A stretch of 64,000 nucleotides of DNA from Paenibacillus macerans (GCF_023715465.1 NZ_JAMBOE010000003.1:558001-622000); one strand, 5' to 3'. Shown: positions 44,433 to 54,078, numbered from the stretch's first letter. Made by a program: numbers and translations. Notes: generated by a model not told the origin, from the sequence alone.

Positions 44433-44500
44433 AATGAATGGCGGCGCATCATCGGAGCTTCTGCGTTCCGTTTCGGCAAACTTGGAACGATATGCGCGGG

Positions 44501-44899
44501 TTATGTAGATGAGGACGTTTTATATGCGGACAGCTTCTTGTCCAAAACGGAAAACAAATGTAAAATCGTTCGGTAGTTTGCCCCCAAATCGCCCAGCGAC
44601 CCGCGCGTCGCGGAATAAATGTCCACCGCGCTCCGGACCGGCCCCGTGCCGACGATCGACACCGTAATGTCCATCGTTCTTCCCAAGGCGGTGCGTTTCT
44701 CCAGCGTAATTTCGCCGACATTCTGCACCTCGTGCAGCACCTTGTACCCCGGGATTTTTTTGAGTGTGGAGGACACCTCCTCCCAGAGCTTCTCTTTCGA
44801 AAGCTGGTAATATCTCGTTTTCAGTTCGGGCACCTTCGCGCGATCGCTCGTTCCTTCCTGGCTCCGGAATATTCCCGTCAACGTTCGCTTCAATGACAA
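44501..44899 (-). CDS. DUF1499-like protein
   Basis: 132 residues. The C-terminal VDIYSATRGSLGDLGANYRT matches the conserved end of DUF1499 (VDvRSaSRxGxsDlGxN). The N-terminal half has LWEEVSSTLKKIPGYKVL. There is no signal peptide. The TTG at 44899 was chosen because AAGGAGG lies eight bases upstream; the GTG six codons earlier would place the ribosome binding site inside the gene. Function unknown. Confidence 0.75.
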   Translation of the reverse strand: MSLKRTLTGIFRSQEGTSDRAKVPELKTRYYQLSKEKLWEEVSSTLKKIPGYKVLHEVQNVGEITLEKRTALGRTMDITVSIVGTGPVRSAVDIYSATRGSLGDLGANYRTILHLFSVLDKKLSAYKTSSST

Positions 44900-44952
44900 C
44901 TGTTTTTCCTCCTTCACGATCCTTAAAAACCTGTAGGGTATGCGTTTTCTTT

Positions 44953-44980
44953 ATTATAGTTTAACATTGTTGGAAGACAA
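44953..44980 (-). promoter_or_regulatory. SigA-type promoter of the DUF1499-like gene
   Basis: Minus strand TTGTCT, 16-bp spacer, TATAAT, about 50 bases ahead of the start codon. Confidence 0.6.
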
Positions 44981-45012
44981 ACAAAAGCGAGCCTGCAGCA
45001 TGACCCGCGAAC

Positions 45013-45261
45013 AAAAAAAGCACCTAGTCCCTTTTGTTCAAAAGAGGACAAGGTGCCGTTCTCATTTCGTATGTAGGACCCGCCTATGCCGTCCGGTTTC
45101 ACAGTCTCGAACCTGCACCCGCAGGTGGGTGACCGCAACGTCGTTTTTGAAGTCCCCGCATCCAATGGATAGGGCCTTTCAGCCACGCCGCAATATAGGT
45201 CTCCCGAGACATTGTCATTGGTTCAAAACAACATGGAACCGCAACGCACATCGCAGGACGT
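45013..45261 (-). ncRNA. ssrS: Structured non-coding RNA, probable 6S RNA
   Basis: A 249-base transcript is bounded by a consensus promoter and a strong terminator (GCACCTTGTCC with GGACTAGGTGC, then seven T). The interior is hairpin-rich: GGTTCC...GAACC, GTCTCGGGAGAC and CACCTGCGGGTG. Around base 30-42 it reads TTGTTTTGAACCAA, placed like and similar to the segment of Bacillus 6S-1 RNA that templates its product RNA. 6S RNA binds SigA RNA polymerase and lowers transcription in stationary phase. SRP RNA, tmRNA and RNase P signatures are absent. The call rests on size, position of that segment and context; I could not fold it. Confidence 0.6.
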
Positions 45262-45267
45262 AAACCT

Positions 45268-45296
45268 ATTATAGTGCTTCATAAACGAAATGTAAA
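45268..45296 (-). promoter_or_regulatory. SigA promoter of the structured RNA
   Basis: Minus strand TTTACA, exactly 17 bp, TATAAT; start expected at 45261. Confidence 0.78.
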
Positions 45297-45304
45297 CAGT
45301 TCGC

Positions 45305-46108
45305 TCAGTCCTTCTCCTTGTCTTCTCCCGCCGGCAGATTCAGCTCCAAATCGTCATCGGTTTTGGACAAGTTTATACCGTTTGATTCCTCTTCCGCCTC
45401 ACGCATTTTTTCCACTTTCTCCTGGATCTTATTATAGGCAATGTAGAAATTGTAGAAAGCGACCAGCGCGGCCAAGCTGCCGAAGCCGAACAAGATCAGC
45501 CACGTAAAGCGCATCGTCAAAACTCCCAACACCACCACGCAGATCAGCGTAGACAACGTGCGAAACGGGCGGATGATCGTAAACAAAATCGCGTTTTTGA
45601 TCAGTTGGAATGCGCCCAAATGGTAATGCGCCACCAGGGAGAAAAAGTTGAACAGGGACAGCAGCAGCAGAAATAACAAAAACAGCATGATCATGCCGAT
45701 AATTTGCATATTGCTGATTTGAGTCATGTATACCGTGTAATCCACGTACATGATCACGATCAATAGCGTATAGAATATACCGCCCAGCATGCTTTGCTTG
45801 TAATTTTCTTTGTATCCTTTGAAATACACCTTGATGATGCTCAAATCGGCCTCGCCCATCACCCATTTCCGCGTCACCGAAAACAACGCGGCCGTGGCGG
45901 GAAACAATGTAAACGGTGCCAATATCCCCATCGCCCATAACGTCAGGTTTTCCTGGGGCGCGCCGGGGCTTTGCAGCAGCAATAGCTTCGTCAGCAGGAA
46001 AAACAAAAATGGAGATGAACACAGCAGCCACAGCAGATTGCTGCCTGAGATTCTCATAATCCATTCGGTAATTTTATAAAAACCGCCCATAAAACCTTTA
46101 TATTCCAA
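45305..46108 (-). CDS. YesL-like (DUF624) membrane protein
   Basis: 267 residues. Membrane helices lie near 20-45, 50-75, 105-130, 140-170, 180-200 and 205-230; the N-terminus (FYKITEWIMRISGSNLLWLLCSSP) is typical of the DUF624/YesL family, often found with carbohydrate genes but of unknown role. The C-terminal 45 residues are charged and soluble. TTG start preceded by GAGAGGAG. It is followed directly by the 6S-like RNA promoter region on the same strand. Confidence 0.82.
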   Translation of the reverse strand: MEYKGFMGGFYKITEWIMRISGSNLLWLLCSSPFLFFLLTKLLLLQSPGAPQENLTLWAMGILAPFTLFPATAALFSVTRKWVMGEADLSIIKVYFKGYKENYKQSMLGGIFYTLLIVIMYVDYTVYMTQISNMQIIGMIMLFLLFLLLLSLFNFFSLVAHYHLGAFQLIKNAILFTIIRPFRTLSTLICVVVLGVLTMRFTWLILFGFGSLAALVAFYNFYIAYNKIQEKVEKMREAEEESNGINLSKTDDDLELNLPAGEDKEKD

Positions 46109-46287
46109 GCAAAAATCTCCTCTCGAGCATAGTTTGGTTCCGTCTATCTTAACTATACATGATTCGTCCATCCCATTCCAGCGCCTAATTTGACGATAAT
46201 AGGTCATCGTCTAATCTCAACCACGGGCTTTGCCATAATATATACCATGCATCACAAACATCCCAAATCTTTAAAGGAGGTTTTCCC

Positions 46288-46386
46288 ATGTCCGCTGGTT
46301 TTGGAGGAGGTTTCTTTACTTCCACAGGTGTGATTTTGGTATTGTTTATTCTGCTCGTTATTGTGAGCCGTTCGCTTTTCATCTAA
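46288..46386 (+). CDS. YjcZ-family small sporulation membrane peptide
   Basis: 32 residues: MSAGFGGGFF followed by one membrane helix (STGVILVLFILLVIVSR). The Gly-rich start and VLFILLVIV core are the hallmarks of the YjcZ family, short peptides made in sporulating Bacilli. AAAGGAGG precedes the ATG. CATAATATA at 46234-46242 resembles a SigK -10 (CATANNNTA), which would fit mother-cell expression, though the -35 is weak. It ends in a strong terminator. Confidence 0.82.
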   Translation: MSAGFGGGFFTSTGVILVLFILLVIVSRSLFI

Positions 46387-46402
46387 ATCAAAGCACAGTG
46401 CA

Positions 46403-46442
46403 AAACAAAGAAGACGGAGTTTGTCTCCGTCTTCTTTGTTTT
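46403..46442. terminator. Bidirectional terminator between yjcZ-like gene and cshA
   Basis: AACAAAGAAGACGGAG pairs with CTCCGTCTTCTTTGTT; a 16-bp stem with T tracts on both strands. Confidence 0.92.
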
Positions 46443-46466
46443 GTCCGTTTCCGGAGCTGGAATGCA

Positions 46467-48032
46467 TCAATTGTCAAAAGATTTGTTTTCACCATACTTG
46501 GAAGGTCTGCGGTCGCCGCCGGAGCGGGGCTTGCGGTCGGAGGAACGATTGGAGTCGCGCCCGCCGTCCCGGCTGTAGCCGCCTTTGGAACCACCATAAC
46601 CGCCGCGGCTGCCGCCCTCGCGGTTGTCCCTACGGTACCCTCCGCCACGGCTGCCGTATCCCGAAGGCTTGCGCCCGCTGGACCGGATGTCCGGATTGCG
46701 GCGTTTTACCCGGATCGGTTCTTCCGGCGTTAATTCGATCGACGAATTTTCCGTTTTATCCCCGGTAATCAGCTTGAATGCAGCCGCCAGCAGGTTCACC
46801 GAATCGTATTGCTCCAGCAGTTGAATGGCGATGCCTTTATATTCGTTCAGTTCGCCGGCTTCAACGAGCTCCAGCAGACGCTCCGCGGTAATCCGCTGCT
46901 TGCCTTCGATCGCTTCGGCGATGCTCGGCAGAGGCTTGCGGGTAATTTTGTGGCGCGTGATCCGCTCGATAAAATGGAGATGGTCGATTTCACGCGGCGT
47001 CACAAACGAATAGGCAGCCCCTTCCTTGCCTGCCCGCCCGGTCCGGCCGATCCGGTGGACATAACTTTCCGGGTCCTGCGGCAGGTCGAAGTTGACGACA
47101 TGGGTTACGCCGGATACGTCAAGCCCCCGTGCCGCTACGTCCGTAGCCACCAGCACATCGATGCTGCCGTCGCGGAATTTGCGCATCACATTGTCGCGCT
47201 GGTTTTGCGACAGGTCGCCGTGCAGCCCGTCGGCGGAATAACCGCGTTTTTGCAAAGCTTCCGACAGCTCGTCAACCCGGCGTTTGGTCCGGCCGAACAC
47301 GATCGCCAGCTCCGGCGATTCCATATCCAGCAAGCGGGTCAAAGCGTCGAATTTCTGGCGCTCATGCACTTCGATATAGGCCTGATCGATCAGCGGCGCG
47401 CTGACCTGCTTCGGAATCACGGAGACATGCTCCGGATTTTTCAGGAACTGCTGCGCCAGCTTTTGGATATTCGCCGGCATCGTGGCCGAGAATAACATCG
47501 TCTGCCGTTCTTCCGGCACAAGCTTCAGGATCGACTGAATGTCGTCCATGAAGCCCATATCGAGCATTTCATCCGCTTCATCGAGAACGACGGTCTGCAC
47601 ATCGTCGAGTTTGATCGTTTTCCGGTTAATGTGGTCAAGCAAACGGCCCGGCGTACCGATAATAATTTGGGGTTTCTTCTTCAAAGCGCGAATTTGGCGT
47701 ACGATATCTTGTCCGCCGTAGATCGGAAGGGAGCGTATGCCTTTGAAGCGGGAAAGCTTGCCGATTTCCTCGGCGACCTGAATGGCGAGTTCACGGGTCG
47801 GCGCCATGACCAGGGCTACGATGCGGTCTTCTTCCTTCGCAATTTTTTGGATCAACGGAAGGCCAAATGCCGCTGTTTTCCCTGTACCTGTTTGGGCTTG
47901 TCCGATTAAATCACGTCCGGTCAAAGCGATCGGAATCGACTTCGCCTGAATCGGCGTCGCTTCCTCGAAGCCGAGTTCTGTTATGGCTTGTAATACTTTA
48001 GGCTCTAGGCCGAATTCTGTAAATGTGCTCAA
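46467..48032 (-). CDS. cshA: DEAD-box RNA helicase CshA
   Basis: 521 residues. All helicase motifs are present: Q motif (TPIQAKSIP), [24 protein letters not shown], and [10 protein letters not shown] in the second RecA domain. The C-terminal tail from about 440 is rich in RGG/GGY, an RNA-binding tail. CshA unwinds RNA in ribosome assembly and mRNA decay and aids growth in the cold. The -10-like TATAAT at 48191-48196 on the minus strand would give a leader of about 150 bases, long enough for post-transcriptional control. Confidence 0.93.
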   Translation of the reverse strand: MSTFTEFGLEPKVLQAITELGFEEATPIQAKSIPIALTGRDLIGQAQTGTGKTAAFGLPLIQKIAKEEDRIVALVMAPTRELAIQVAEEIGKLSRFKGIRSLPIYGGQDIVRQIRALKKKPQIIIGTPGRLLDHINRKTIKLDDVQTVVLDEADEMLDMGFMDDIQSILKLVPEERQTMLFSATMPANIQKLAQQFLKNPEHVSVIPKQVSAPLIDQAYIEVHERQKFDALTRLLDMESPELAIVFGRTKRRVDELSEALQKRGYSADGLHGDLSQNQRDNVMRKFRDGSIDVLVATDVAARGLDVSGVTHVVNFDLPQDPESYVHRIGRTGRAGKEGAAYSFVTPREIDHLHFIERITRHKITRKPLPSIAEAIEGKQRITAERLLELVEAGELNEYKGIAIQLLEQYDSVNLLAAAFKLITGDKTENSSIELTPEEPIRVKRRNPDIRSSGRKPSGYGSRGGGYRRDNREGGSRGGYGGSKGGYSRDGGRDSNRSSDRKPRSGGDRRPSKYGENKSFDN

Positions 48033-48265
48033 ATTGTTCTACTCCTTCTATATAGTGGACATTACCACCAGCTTAACTGTATTCTTAAGTAGCGTTTAAA
48101 CGTTTATAGACTGTCCAATCAGCCTGAAATTTTACTCATCGCTCTATCGTCGAAAACGGAAAATGGTCCCTACTCAAGAATATCTAAAACATTATAGCAC
48201 AAAACATAAACGGAACACCAGCAAGCAGGTTGGGATACTTCTATATATTTATGAGGTGAAGATCC

Positions 48266-49093
48266 ATGGTTAAAGAGGTTCGAAATGTCGCAGTCATTTT
48301 GCTTGGAGCGCTTCTGATCGCCGCAGGCTTTAATTTGTTTCTCGTTCCGCTTCACCTGCTGAGTGGCGGGGTATCCGGTTTGGCCATGCTTACCGCTTAT
48401 TTCTCGCCCCTAAGCATCAGCACGATGTACCTGGCCTACAACGCGCCGATTCTGATCTCCGGCTGGTTTTTGCTCGGCAGACGTTTCGTCGGCCTAAGCA
48501 TCCTGTCAGTAGCAGGAGCCACCTGGTTTATTTCACTCATCCCGACGCCGGACAAGCTGCTCGCTTCCGACACGCTGATTTCCGCCGTATTCGGCGGCGT
48601 GCTTGTGGGGCTCGGCAGCGGGATTTCTTTTCGGGTAGGCGGATCGTCCGGAGGGTTCGATATCATCGGCTCGATCATCACCCGGTATCGCGATTTTCCG
48701 GTAGGCAACGTGCTGGTCGGCCTGAACGCCAGCGTCATTCTGGCGATGGGATATTTGGAGGGGAACTGGGATCTCGCGCTAGCCTCCATGATTTCGATTT
48801 ACATTTCCGGCAAGGTCGTCGATCTCATTCACGTCAGCCACATTAAAATCACCTTGTTTATCGTGACTGACAAAACCGATGCGATGGTGCAGCGTCTGCT
48901 AACTCTGCCCCGGGGAGTGACAAAGATCAGAACCGAAGGTGCTTTTACCCATAAGGAAAAAGATATGCTGATGACGGTGACGACGAGATACGAACTGACC
49001 GAGCTGCGGGAAATCATCAAACAAACCGATTCGCAGGCGTTCGTCAATATCGTGGAGACCGTCGGTGTGATGGGATCGTTCCGCCGAAGATAA
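48266..49093 (+). CDS. YitT-family membrane protein (DUF161 x2 + DUF2179)
   Basis: 275 residues. Six membrane helices in about 1-190, in two related halves (GVSGLAMLTAYF, GGSSGGFDIIGSIITRY), then a soluble C-terminal DUF2179 domain (ITLFIVTDKTDAMVQRLLTLPRGVTKI). Bacilli carry several such proteins of unknown role. GAGGTG precedes the ATG. It is divergent from cshA. Confidence 0.87.
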   Translation: MVKEVRNVAVILLGALLIAAGFNLFLVPLHLLSGGVSGLAMLTAYFSPLSISTMYLAYNAPILISGWFLLGRRFVGLSILSVAGATWFISLIPTPDKLLASDTLISAVFGGVLVGLGSGISFRVGGSSGGFDIIGSIITRYRDFPVGNVLVGLNASVILAMGYLEGNWDLALASMISIYISGKVVDLIHVSHIKITLFIVTDKTDAMVQRLLTLPRGVTKIRTEGAFTHKEKDMLMTVTTRYELTELREIIKQTDSQAFVNIVETVGVMGSFRRR

Positions 49094-49263
49094 CGGCATT
49101 TGATTAAACGATCCTCCGTTTTCAAGCGCCGGTTTATTTGTTATAATGAATTAAGCGGTTCCTTGTCAATTCCATAAATATCAGCTTTACCTGCTTTCAC
49201 AGGCTCTGTGCTTTTCCGATTTAGAAACATTCCGAGGTGAATATTTCTTAAGTGGAAAGGGTG

Positions 49264-49464
49264 ATGAATGTGGAAATGGAAACGGTAAAACTGGAACAAA
49301 TCGTCATGAAGTGGTTCCCTGACATGCGGCCTTTTTTGAAGCAGAAGGAACTCGATTCGATGATTGTCCTCCGGGATGGCATGACCATCTTGGAACCGCA
49401 GGACGCGCTGGAGATCATCCAATTCAGCATCTGCGAGCACCAAAATCCGGCTTTGCTTCATTAA
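49264..49464 (+). CDS. Small hypothetical protein, 66 residues
   Basis: Not recognised. The mainly helical protein (METVKLEQIVMKWFPDMRPFL, MTILEPQDALEIIQFSI) has no membrane segment. AAAGGGTG lies close ahead; the ATG at 49264, a GTG at 49270 and an ATG at 49276 are all possible starts. A strong terminator follows 22 bases after the stop, which supports a genuine gene. Confidence 0.6.
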   Translation: MNVEMETVKLEQIVMKWFPDMRPFLKQKELDSMIVLRDGMTILEPQDALEIIQFSICEHQNPALLH

Positions 49465-49485
49465 CAAAGCGATAACCGTAACACC

Positions 49486-49526
49486 CGGTCGTTTCTTTTG
49501 CTCCGGCAAGAGAAGCGGCCTTTTTT
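49486..49526 (+). terminator. Rho-independent terminator
   Basis: GGTCGTTTCTTTTGC pairs, with G-U pairs, with GGCAAGAGAAGCGGCC, followed by TTTTTT. Confidence 0.82.
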
Positions 49527-49644
49527 AAGCGATAATCTATGAAACTTTTAAAAATATTTCCAATTGTGACAATCCTGTTCTTTCTGGGGATCTTCCTTCC
49601 GATATAATCAAAAGCGAGTGCATACAAGGGAGAGGAATTTGAAA

Positions 49645-50835
49645 ATGAATATCATCTGGACGGTGCTGCTTCTAGCCTTGAGTATGGGGAATGGAGGCGC
49701 GCAGCCGGCGACGGATCAAGCCGCGGGGAACGGCAACTCGGAGTCCATCCTTCCATCCGTCATGCAAACGATGGCCGCCAATCTGGCCGCAGGCCGGATC
49801 GACGATCCGTTAACGCCTGCCGATCTGAAGCGCGTTACGCTGGGGGAGGCTCCCAAAGTGAAGGGGATTTACGTCACGGCGTACAGCGCGGGAGGCTCGC
49901 GTATGAGCGAGCTGGTCGACCTCGTCGATAAGACGGATCTAAACGCCATGGTCATCGACATTAAAGATGATACCGGCTACATCACTTACAAAACGAAAAA
50001 CCCCGAGTTGAACAAGCTGGGGAAAGCCCAGCCGTTTATTCGCGACATCGACGCTTTAATGGACCGGCTGGAAAAACACGACATTTACCCGATCGCCCGA
50101 ATTGTTGTGTTCAAGGATACGATTTTGGCCAAAAAACATCCGGAATATTCGTTTGTGCAAAAAGACGGCTCCGTGTGGAGCAACGGAGGCGGCGACAGCT
50201 TCGTCAACCCGTACAGCAAAGAGGTATGGGACTACAACATCGAAATCGCCAAGGAAGCAGCCAAACTCGGATTCAAGGAAATCCAGTTCGATTACGTGCG
50301 CTTCCCCGAAGGTTTTGAGAAAAGGGCCGATTCGTTAAAATATGAAAAAACCGAGATGAGCCGCGTGGACGCCGTATCCTCGTTCGTGAAATACGCCAAA
50401 GAGCAGTTGGAGCCGCTCGGTATCCGCGTCTCAGTTGACATTTTCGGCTATGCGGCTTCGGTGCCGGCCGCAGAAGGCATCGGCCAGGATTTTGTCAAAA
50501 TTTCCGACAACGTCAACATCATCTGCCCGATGATCTACCCAAGCCATTATACGACAGGCTGGTTCAACGCCAAAGATCCCGACAAAGCGCCGTATCAGAC
50601 GATCAAAGGGGCCATCAAGGATACCCAGGACAAACTGGCCTCGCTTGAGGAGCAGCCGATCGTGCGCCCGTGGATACAGGATTTTACCGCAAGCTGGCTG
50701 GGGAAAGGCCATTACACCAAATACGGCAAACCTGAAGTCGAAGAGCAAATCCGCGCGCTGCGCGACATGAACGTCGACGAATACCTGTTATGGAACGCGT
50801 CCAACCGCTATACACAGGGCGTTTCCTATAAATAA
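49645..50835 (+). CDS. DUF4015 putative glycoside hydrolase, secreted
   Basis: 396 residues. An N-terminal signal sequence (NIIWTVLLLALSMGNGGAQ) is followed by a TIM-barrel domain from about 75: KGIYVTAYSAGG, NAMVIDIKDDTGYITY, IARIVVFKD, EIQFDYVRFPE, VSVDIFGY and MIYPSHY are the family signatures. DUF4015 is related to GH13-type barrels, but its substrate is undefined. AGAGG precedes the ATG by nine bases. The catalytic acids are probably the Asp in DYVRFPE and in DIFGY; this is inferred from barrel position. Confidence 0.82.
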   Translation: MNIIWTVLLLALSMGNGGAQPATDQAAGNGNSESILPSVMQTMAANLAAGRIDDPLTPADLKRVTLGEAPKVKGIYVTAYSAGGSRMSELVDLVDKTDLNAMVIDIKDDTGYITYKTKNPELNKLGKAQPFIRDIDALMDRLEKHDIYPIARIVVFKDTILAKKHPEYSFVQKDGSVWSNGGGDSFVNPYSKEVWDYNIEIAKEAAKLGFKEIQFDYVRFPEGFEKRADSLKYEKTEMSRVDAVSSFVKYAKEQLEPLGIRVSVDIFGYAASVPAAEGIGQDFVKISDNVNIICPMIYPSHYTTGWFNAKDPDKAPYQTIKGAIKDTQDKLASLEEQPIVRPWIQDFTASWLGKGHYTKYGKPEVEEQIRALRDMNVDEYLLWNASNRYTQGVSYK

Positions 50836-50906
50836 AAAACGTTATGTTGCATGATTTTGCGGACAGACTACATAATAGGGAATTTAACGGTAACCATCCA
50901 ACCAAA

Positions 50907-50972
50907 CCCGGGCCACAAGCGCCCGGGATCATCGAGCAAACCGGACCCGGGCCACAAACGCCCGGGTTTGGT
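50907..50972. repeat. Tandem CCCGGGC hairpins (second one terminator-like)
   Basis: CCCGGGCCACAAGCGCCCGGG at 50909 and CCCGGGCCACAAACGCCCGGG at 50946 are near-identical hairpins; the second is followed by TTTGGTTTGG. They lie between the DUF4015 gene and the MATE gene. Confidence 0.65.
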
Positions 50973-51027
50973 TTGGCGTTTTTGCGTTTTGGCATGGTTT
51001 CCGGCACAGGAAATGGAGTATGGACTA

Positions 51028-52398
51028 ATGAAAGAAACAAACAGCTTAAAACAAAAATACGGGCAATTTATTCGCATTCTTATTCCGATTTTAGTGACCC
51101 AGGTGACGATGTCCTTAATGACTTTTTTCGATACGATGATGTCGGGGCATGCGAGCCCCGCTGACCTGGCCGGAACCGCGATCGGGTCCAGCCTTTGGGT
51201 CCCGGTACAGACGGGGCTTAGCGGGATTTTGATGGGCATCACCCCCATCGTTTCGCAATTGGTGGGCAGCGGCAAGCGCGACAAAGTCGGATACCATGTG
51301 ATTCAAGCGCTGTGGTTCGCGTTCGCCGTTAGCCTGGTTGTTCTCCTCGCCGGCGGCTTCGCGATCTCCCCCCTGCTGAACGGGATGAACCTCGAGCCGA
51401 AGGTGCATCATGTCGCTTTTTATTTTCTTGTGGCCATCTCGACCGGGATTGTTCCGCTGTTCGGATACATCGTGCTGCGCTCCTTTATCGACGCTTTGGG
51501 GCAAACCCGGACATCGATGATCATTACCTTGATCTCTTTGCCGCTCAATGTCGGCGCCGGATACCTGCTCATTTTCGGCCACGGCGGTTTTCCTCGGCTC
51601 GGGGGGATCGGGTCGGGCATCGCCAGCGCCTTTACGTATTGGTGTATCTTTCTCATCGCCGTCTGGATCGTTCATCGCAGCGAGCCGTTTGCTTCCTACG
51701 GCGTATTTCACAAGCTGCATAAAGTATCGCTCGAAAAATGGCGGGAGCTCACCAAGCTCGGCGTGCCGATCGGCTTCGCGATCTTCTTCGAAACGGCGGT
51801 GTTTGCCGCCGTCACCTTGCTGATGAGCCGGTTCGACACGCTTACGATCGCTGCCCATCAAGCGGCCAACAACTTTGCTTCTACACTGTACATGATTCCG
51901 TTAAGCATCTGTCTTGCGCTGACCATTTTGGTCGGCTTCGAGACCGGAGCCTCACGCCTAAAGGACGCCCGCCAATATGCCGCTTTGGGCGTTGGCACGG
52001 CCGCGGGGATGGCGCTTGTTACTGCCGTCCTCCTGATGCTGTTCCGCCAAAGCGTGGCCGAAATTTACTCCAGTGATGCCGAAGTCGTCGCGCTGATCAA
52101 ACATTTTTTGATCTACGCCATTTTCTTTCAAATGTCGGATGCGATCGCCACGCCTACCCAGGGCGTGCTGCGCGGATACAAAGACGTTAACCCGGGCTTC
52201 TGGATCTCGCTATTGGCCTATTGGATCATCGGGCTGCCGCTCGGGTATGTGCTCGCCAATTATACGCCGCAAGGCCCTTACGGCTACTGGATCGGGCTCA
52301 TCACCGGGCTCGCCGTCGCCGCCGTCCTGCTGTTGCGCCGCCTCGTCGTCATTCAGCGGAGAATCGGCCAAAAGCTTCAGGCCGGCGAACCGCTTTGA
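51028..52398 (+). CDS. MATE-family multidrug/Na+ antiporter
   Basis: 456 residues, twelve membrane helices in two six-helix halves. Family stretches are [43 protein letters not shown] and the second-half [15 protein letters not shown] with [12 protein letters not shown]. It exports cationic compounds in exchange for Na+ or H+. The ATG at 51028 has GGAG nine bases upstream. Longer readings run through the tandem CCCGGGC hairpins and are rejected. Confidence 0.9.
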   Translation: MKETNSLKQKYGQFIRILIPILVTQVTMSLMTFFDTMMSGHASPADLAGTAIGSSLWVPVQTGLSGILMGITPIVSQLVGSGKRDKVGYHVIQALWFAFAVSLVVLLAGGFAISPLLNGMNLEPKVHHVAFYFLVAISTGIVPLFGYIVLRSFIDALGQTRTSMIITLISLPLNVGAGYLLIFGHGGFPRLGGIGSGIASAFTYWCIFLIAVWIVHRSEPFASYGVFHKLHKVSLEKWRELTKLGVPIGFAIFFETAVFAAVTLLMSRFDTLTIAAHQAANNFASTLYMIPLSICLALTILVGFETGASRLKDARQYAALGVGTAAGMALVTAVLLMLFRQSVAEIYSSDAEVVALIKHFLIYAIFFQMSDAIATPTQGVLRGYKDVNPGFWISLLAYWIIGLPLGYVLANYTPQGPYGYWIGLITGLAVAAVLLLRRLVVIQRRIGQKLQAGEPL

Positions 52399-52587
52399 GT
52401 CACATATCCCGAAGCTGGGTACGATCCGCTCCCGTGCCGGACATGATTCGCTTCTTCTGGTCGACCGCCGTCAAGCAGCGCAACATTTTGATTCTCAGCA
52501 GGCAACTGGCCAAGATTAGCGTAGCGCATTTGGGCTAAGGGACCTGAGAGCCCTTATTGCCCCCAAAAAACCGAGTTTCAAATTCTA

Positions 52588-52720
52588 ACGGACCGGTGAG
52601 CTCTTATTTGCTCGAAAAAGACTGAAAATCAGTGTTTTTACGCCAAATAAGGCCTCTGGTGTCCGTTAGGTTCTAGAATCTCCCGTTTTCTCCGAAATAA
52701 CGGCACTCCTGTCCGTTAGA
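52588..52720. repeat. Intergenic repeat family B (TAACGGAC ... GTCCGTTA), locus 2
   Basis: TAACGGACCGGTGAGCTC, GGCCTCTGGTGTCCGTTAGG and CACTCCTGTCCGTTAGA, the same family as at 9571. Part of a 690-base gap that otherwise holds two terminators and the 52870 palindrome; I saw no gene in it. Confidence 0.75.
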
Positions 52721-52803
52721 ATAAGACGCAGCGCCCGATTCAACCTATTACAGCAGATCCGCTTCTCATAGGTCTATTTGAGCCATGTTATACGGCAAAA
52801 TGC

Positions 52804-52842
52804 AAAAAATCGAGCCAAGGGAAACCCTTGCTCGATTTTTTT
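52804..52842. terminator. Bidirectional terminator
   Basis: AAAAAATCGAGC with CAAGGG pairs with CCCTTG and GCTCGATTTTTTT; T tracts occur on both strands. Confidence 0.85.
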
Positions 52843-52869
52843 GACTTGCGCTGCATGGTAAAGGAAAGA

Positions 52870-52978
52870 GAATAACGAACCCTCCGGGAGTTTACGTCTG
52901 CATTTGGGAGCCGCTTGTCACCCTTCTGTCCATTCAAAAGACAAGCGGCGGACAAGAGCGGCCCGAAGATCGTTATTC
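52870..52978. other. 109-base nested palindrome, candidate structured RNA
   Basis: GAATAACGA (52870-52878) pairs with TCGTTATTC (52970-52978); CTCCGGG (52882) pairs with CCCGAAG (52962) with a G-U pair only if the minus strand is read; GCCGCTTGTC (52910) pairs with GACAAGCGGC (52940). No gene spans it. Confidence 0.5.
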
Positions 52979-53003
52979 CCGCTCCTCCGATATGCAGCTA
53001 TAC

Positions 53004-53028
53004 AAAAGAGCCGGGGAAACCCCGGCTC
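53004..53028 (-). terminator. Rho-independent terminator of pfkA
   Basis: Minus strand GAGCCGGGG, loop TTT, CCCCGGCTC, followed by TTTTG. Confidence 0.85.
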
Positions 53029-53087
53029 AGCTTATAACTTGCGCGTATTATTTTACTCAATAATAACGTTTGAGAAGCTTCCTGTCC

Positions 53088-54059
53088 TTATTGCGACAAC
53101 CGCGAAGCCAGCTCGTACAACTCCATATTAAACTCCTTCTTCGTGGCAACGACCTTCTCGATGTCGGTGAGCACCATTTCGCCGCCGATCATGCCGCAGG
53201 CTTTGTTCGATTCGCCCGCGATCAGGCTGCGAACGGCGAAGTCGCCAAGCCGGCTGGCCAGGTTGCGGTCGAACGGAGTCGGCGAACCGCCGCGTTGGAT
53301 ATGGCCCAGCACCGTTGCCCGCGGTTCCAGGGAAGGCTGGCGCTTCTTGATCGCCTCCACGACGTCATCGCCTTTGCCCACGCCTTCGGCCACGATGACG
53401 ATGCTGTGCCGCTTGCCGTTGTCGAAGTTTTGTCTCATGCGATCGGCCACTTCGTTCAGATCAAACGGAACTTCCGGCACAAGGATCGTTTCGGCACCAG
53501 CGGCCAAACCGGCGTGCAGCGCGATGTCCCCGCAGTGACGGCCCATGACTTCGACGACGGACGCACGCTCATGGGAGGACATCGTGTCGCGCAGCTTGTT
53601 GACGGCGTCGACGACGATGCTGACGGCCGTATCAAAGCCGATCGTGTAGTCCGTAAAGGAAATGTCATTGTCGATCGTTCCCGGCAGGCCCATCGTTTTG
53701 ATGCCCAACTTGCTCAGCTTTTCGGCCCCTTGATAGGATCCGTCCCCGCCGACAACCACCAGTCCGTCGATGCCGCGGTCACGCAAAATTTGCGCCCCTT
53801 TCTGCTGTCCTTCCGGCGTCTTGAACTCCAGGCACCGCGCCGACTGCAGAATCGTGCCGCCGCGTTGGATAATGTCGCCCACACTGCGGATATCCATCGC
53901 GAAGATGTCGTTGTTCAACAGACCTTGGTAGCCGCGCTGAATACCGTAAACCTCAAGCCCGTAAAACAATCCGCTGCGCACGACGGCCCGCACTGCAGCG
54001 TTCATGCCCTGGGAGTCTCCTCCGCTCGTAAGAATTGCGATCTTTTTCACTGCTGACAT
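53088..54059 (-). CDS. pfkA: ATP-dependent 6-phosphofructokinase
   Basis: 323 residues, as expected. The ATP site shows ILTSGGDSQGMNAAVRA and GGDGSYQGA, the catalytic Asp is in LPGTIDNDI, and the fructose 6-phosphate site includes EVMGRHCGD and HIQRGGSPTPFDR. It makes fructose 1,6-bisphosphate in glycolysis. The ATG is preceded by AGGAGG at seven bases. In Bacillus pfkA is next to pyk or accDA; here neither is adjacent within the window and the upstream gene is ytpB. Confidence 0.95.
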   Translation of the reverse strand: MSAVKKIAILTSGGDSQGMNAAVRAVVRSGLFYGLEVYGIQRGYQGLLNNDIFAMDIRSVGDIIQRGGTILQSARCLEFKTPEGQQKGAQILRDRGIDGLVVVGGDGSYQGAEKLSKLGIKTMGLPGTIDNDISFTDYTIGFDTAVSIVVDAVNKLRDTMSSHERASVVEVMGRHCGDIALHAGLAAGAETILVPEVPFDLNEVADRMRQNFDNGKRHSIVIVAEGVGKGDDVVEAIKKRQPSLEPRATVLGHIQRGGSPTPFDRNLASRLGDFAVRSLIAGESNKACGMIGGEMVLTDIEKVVATKKEFNMELYELASRLSQ

Positions 54060-54078
54060 GATAATTCCTCCTAGAAAA

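Noticed and set aside
43748..44479. Long upstream extension of the rhomboid reading frame (448 residues in total)
   Set aside because: The first 230 codons lie antisense to tpx and have no membrane or rhomboid features; good ribosome binding sites exist at the internal start.
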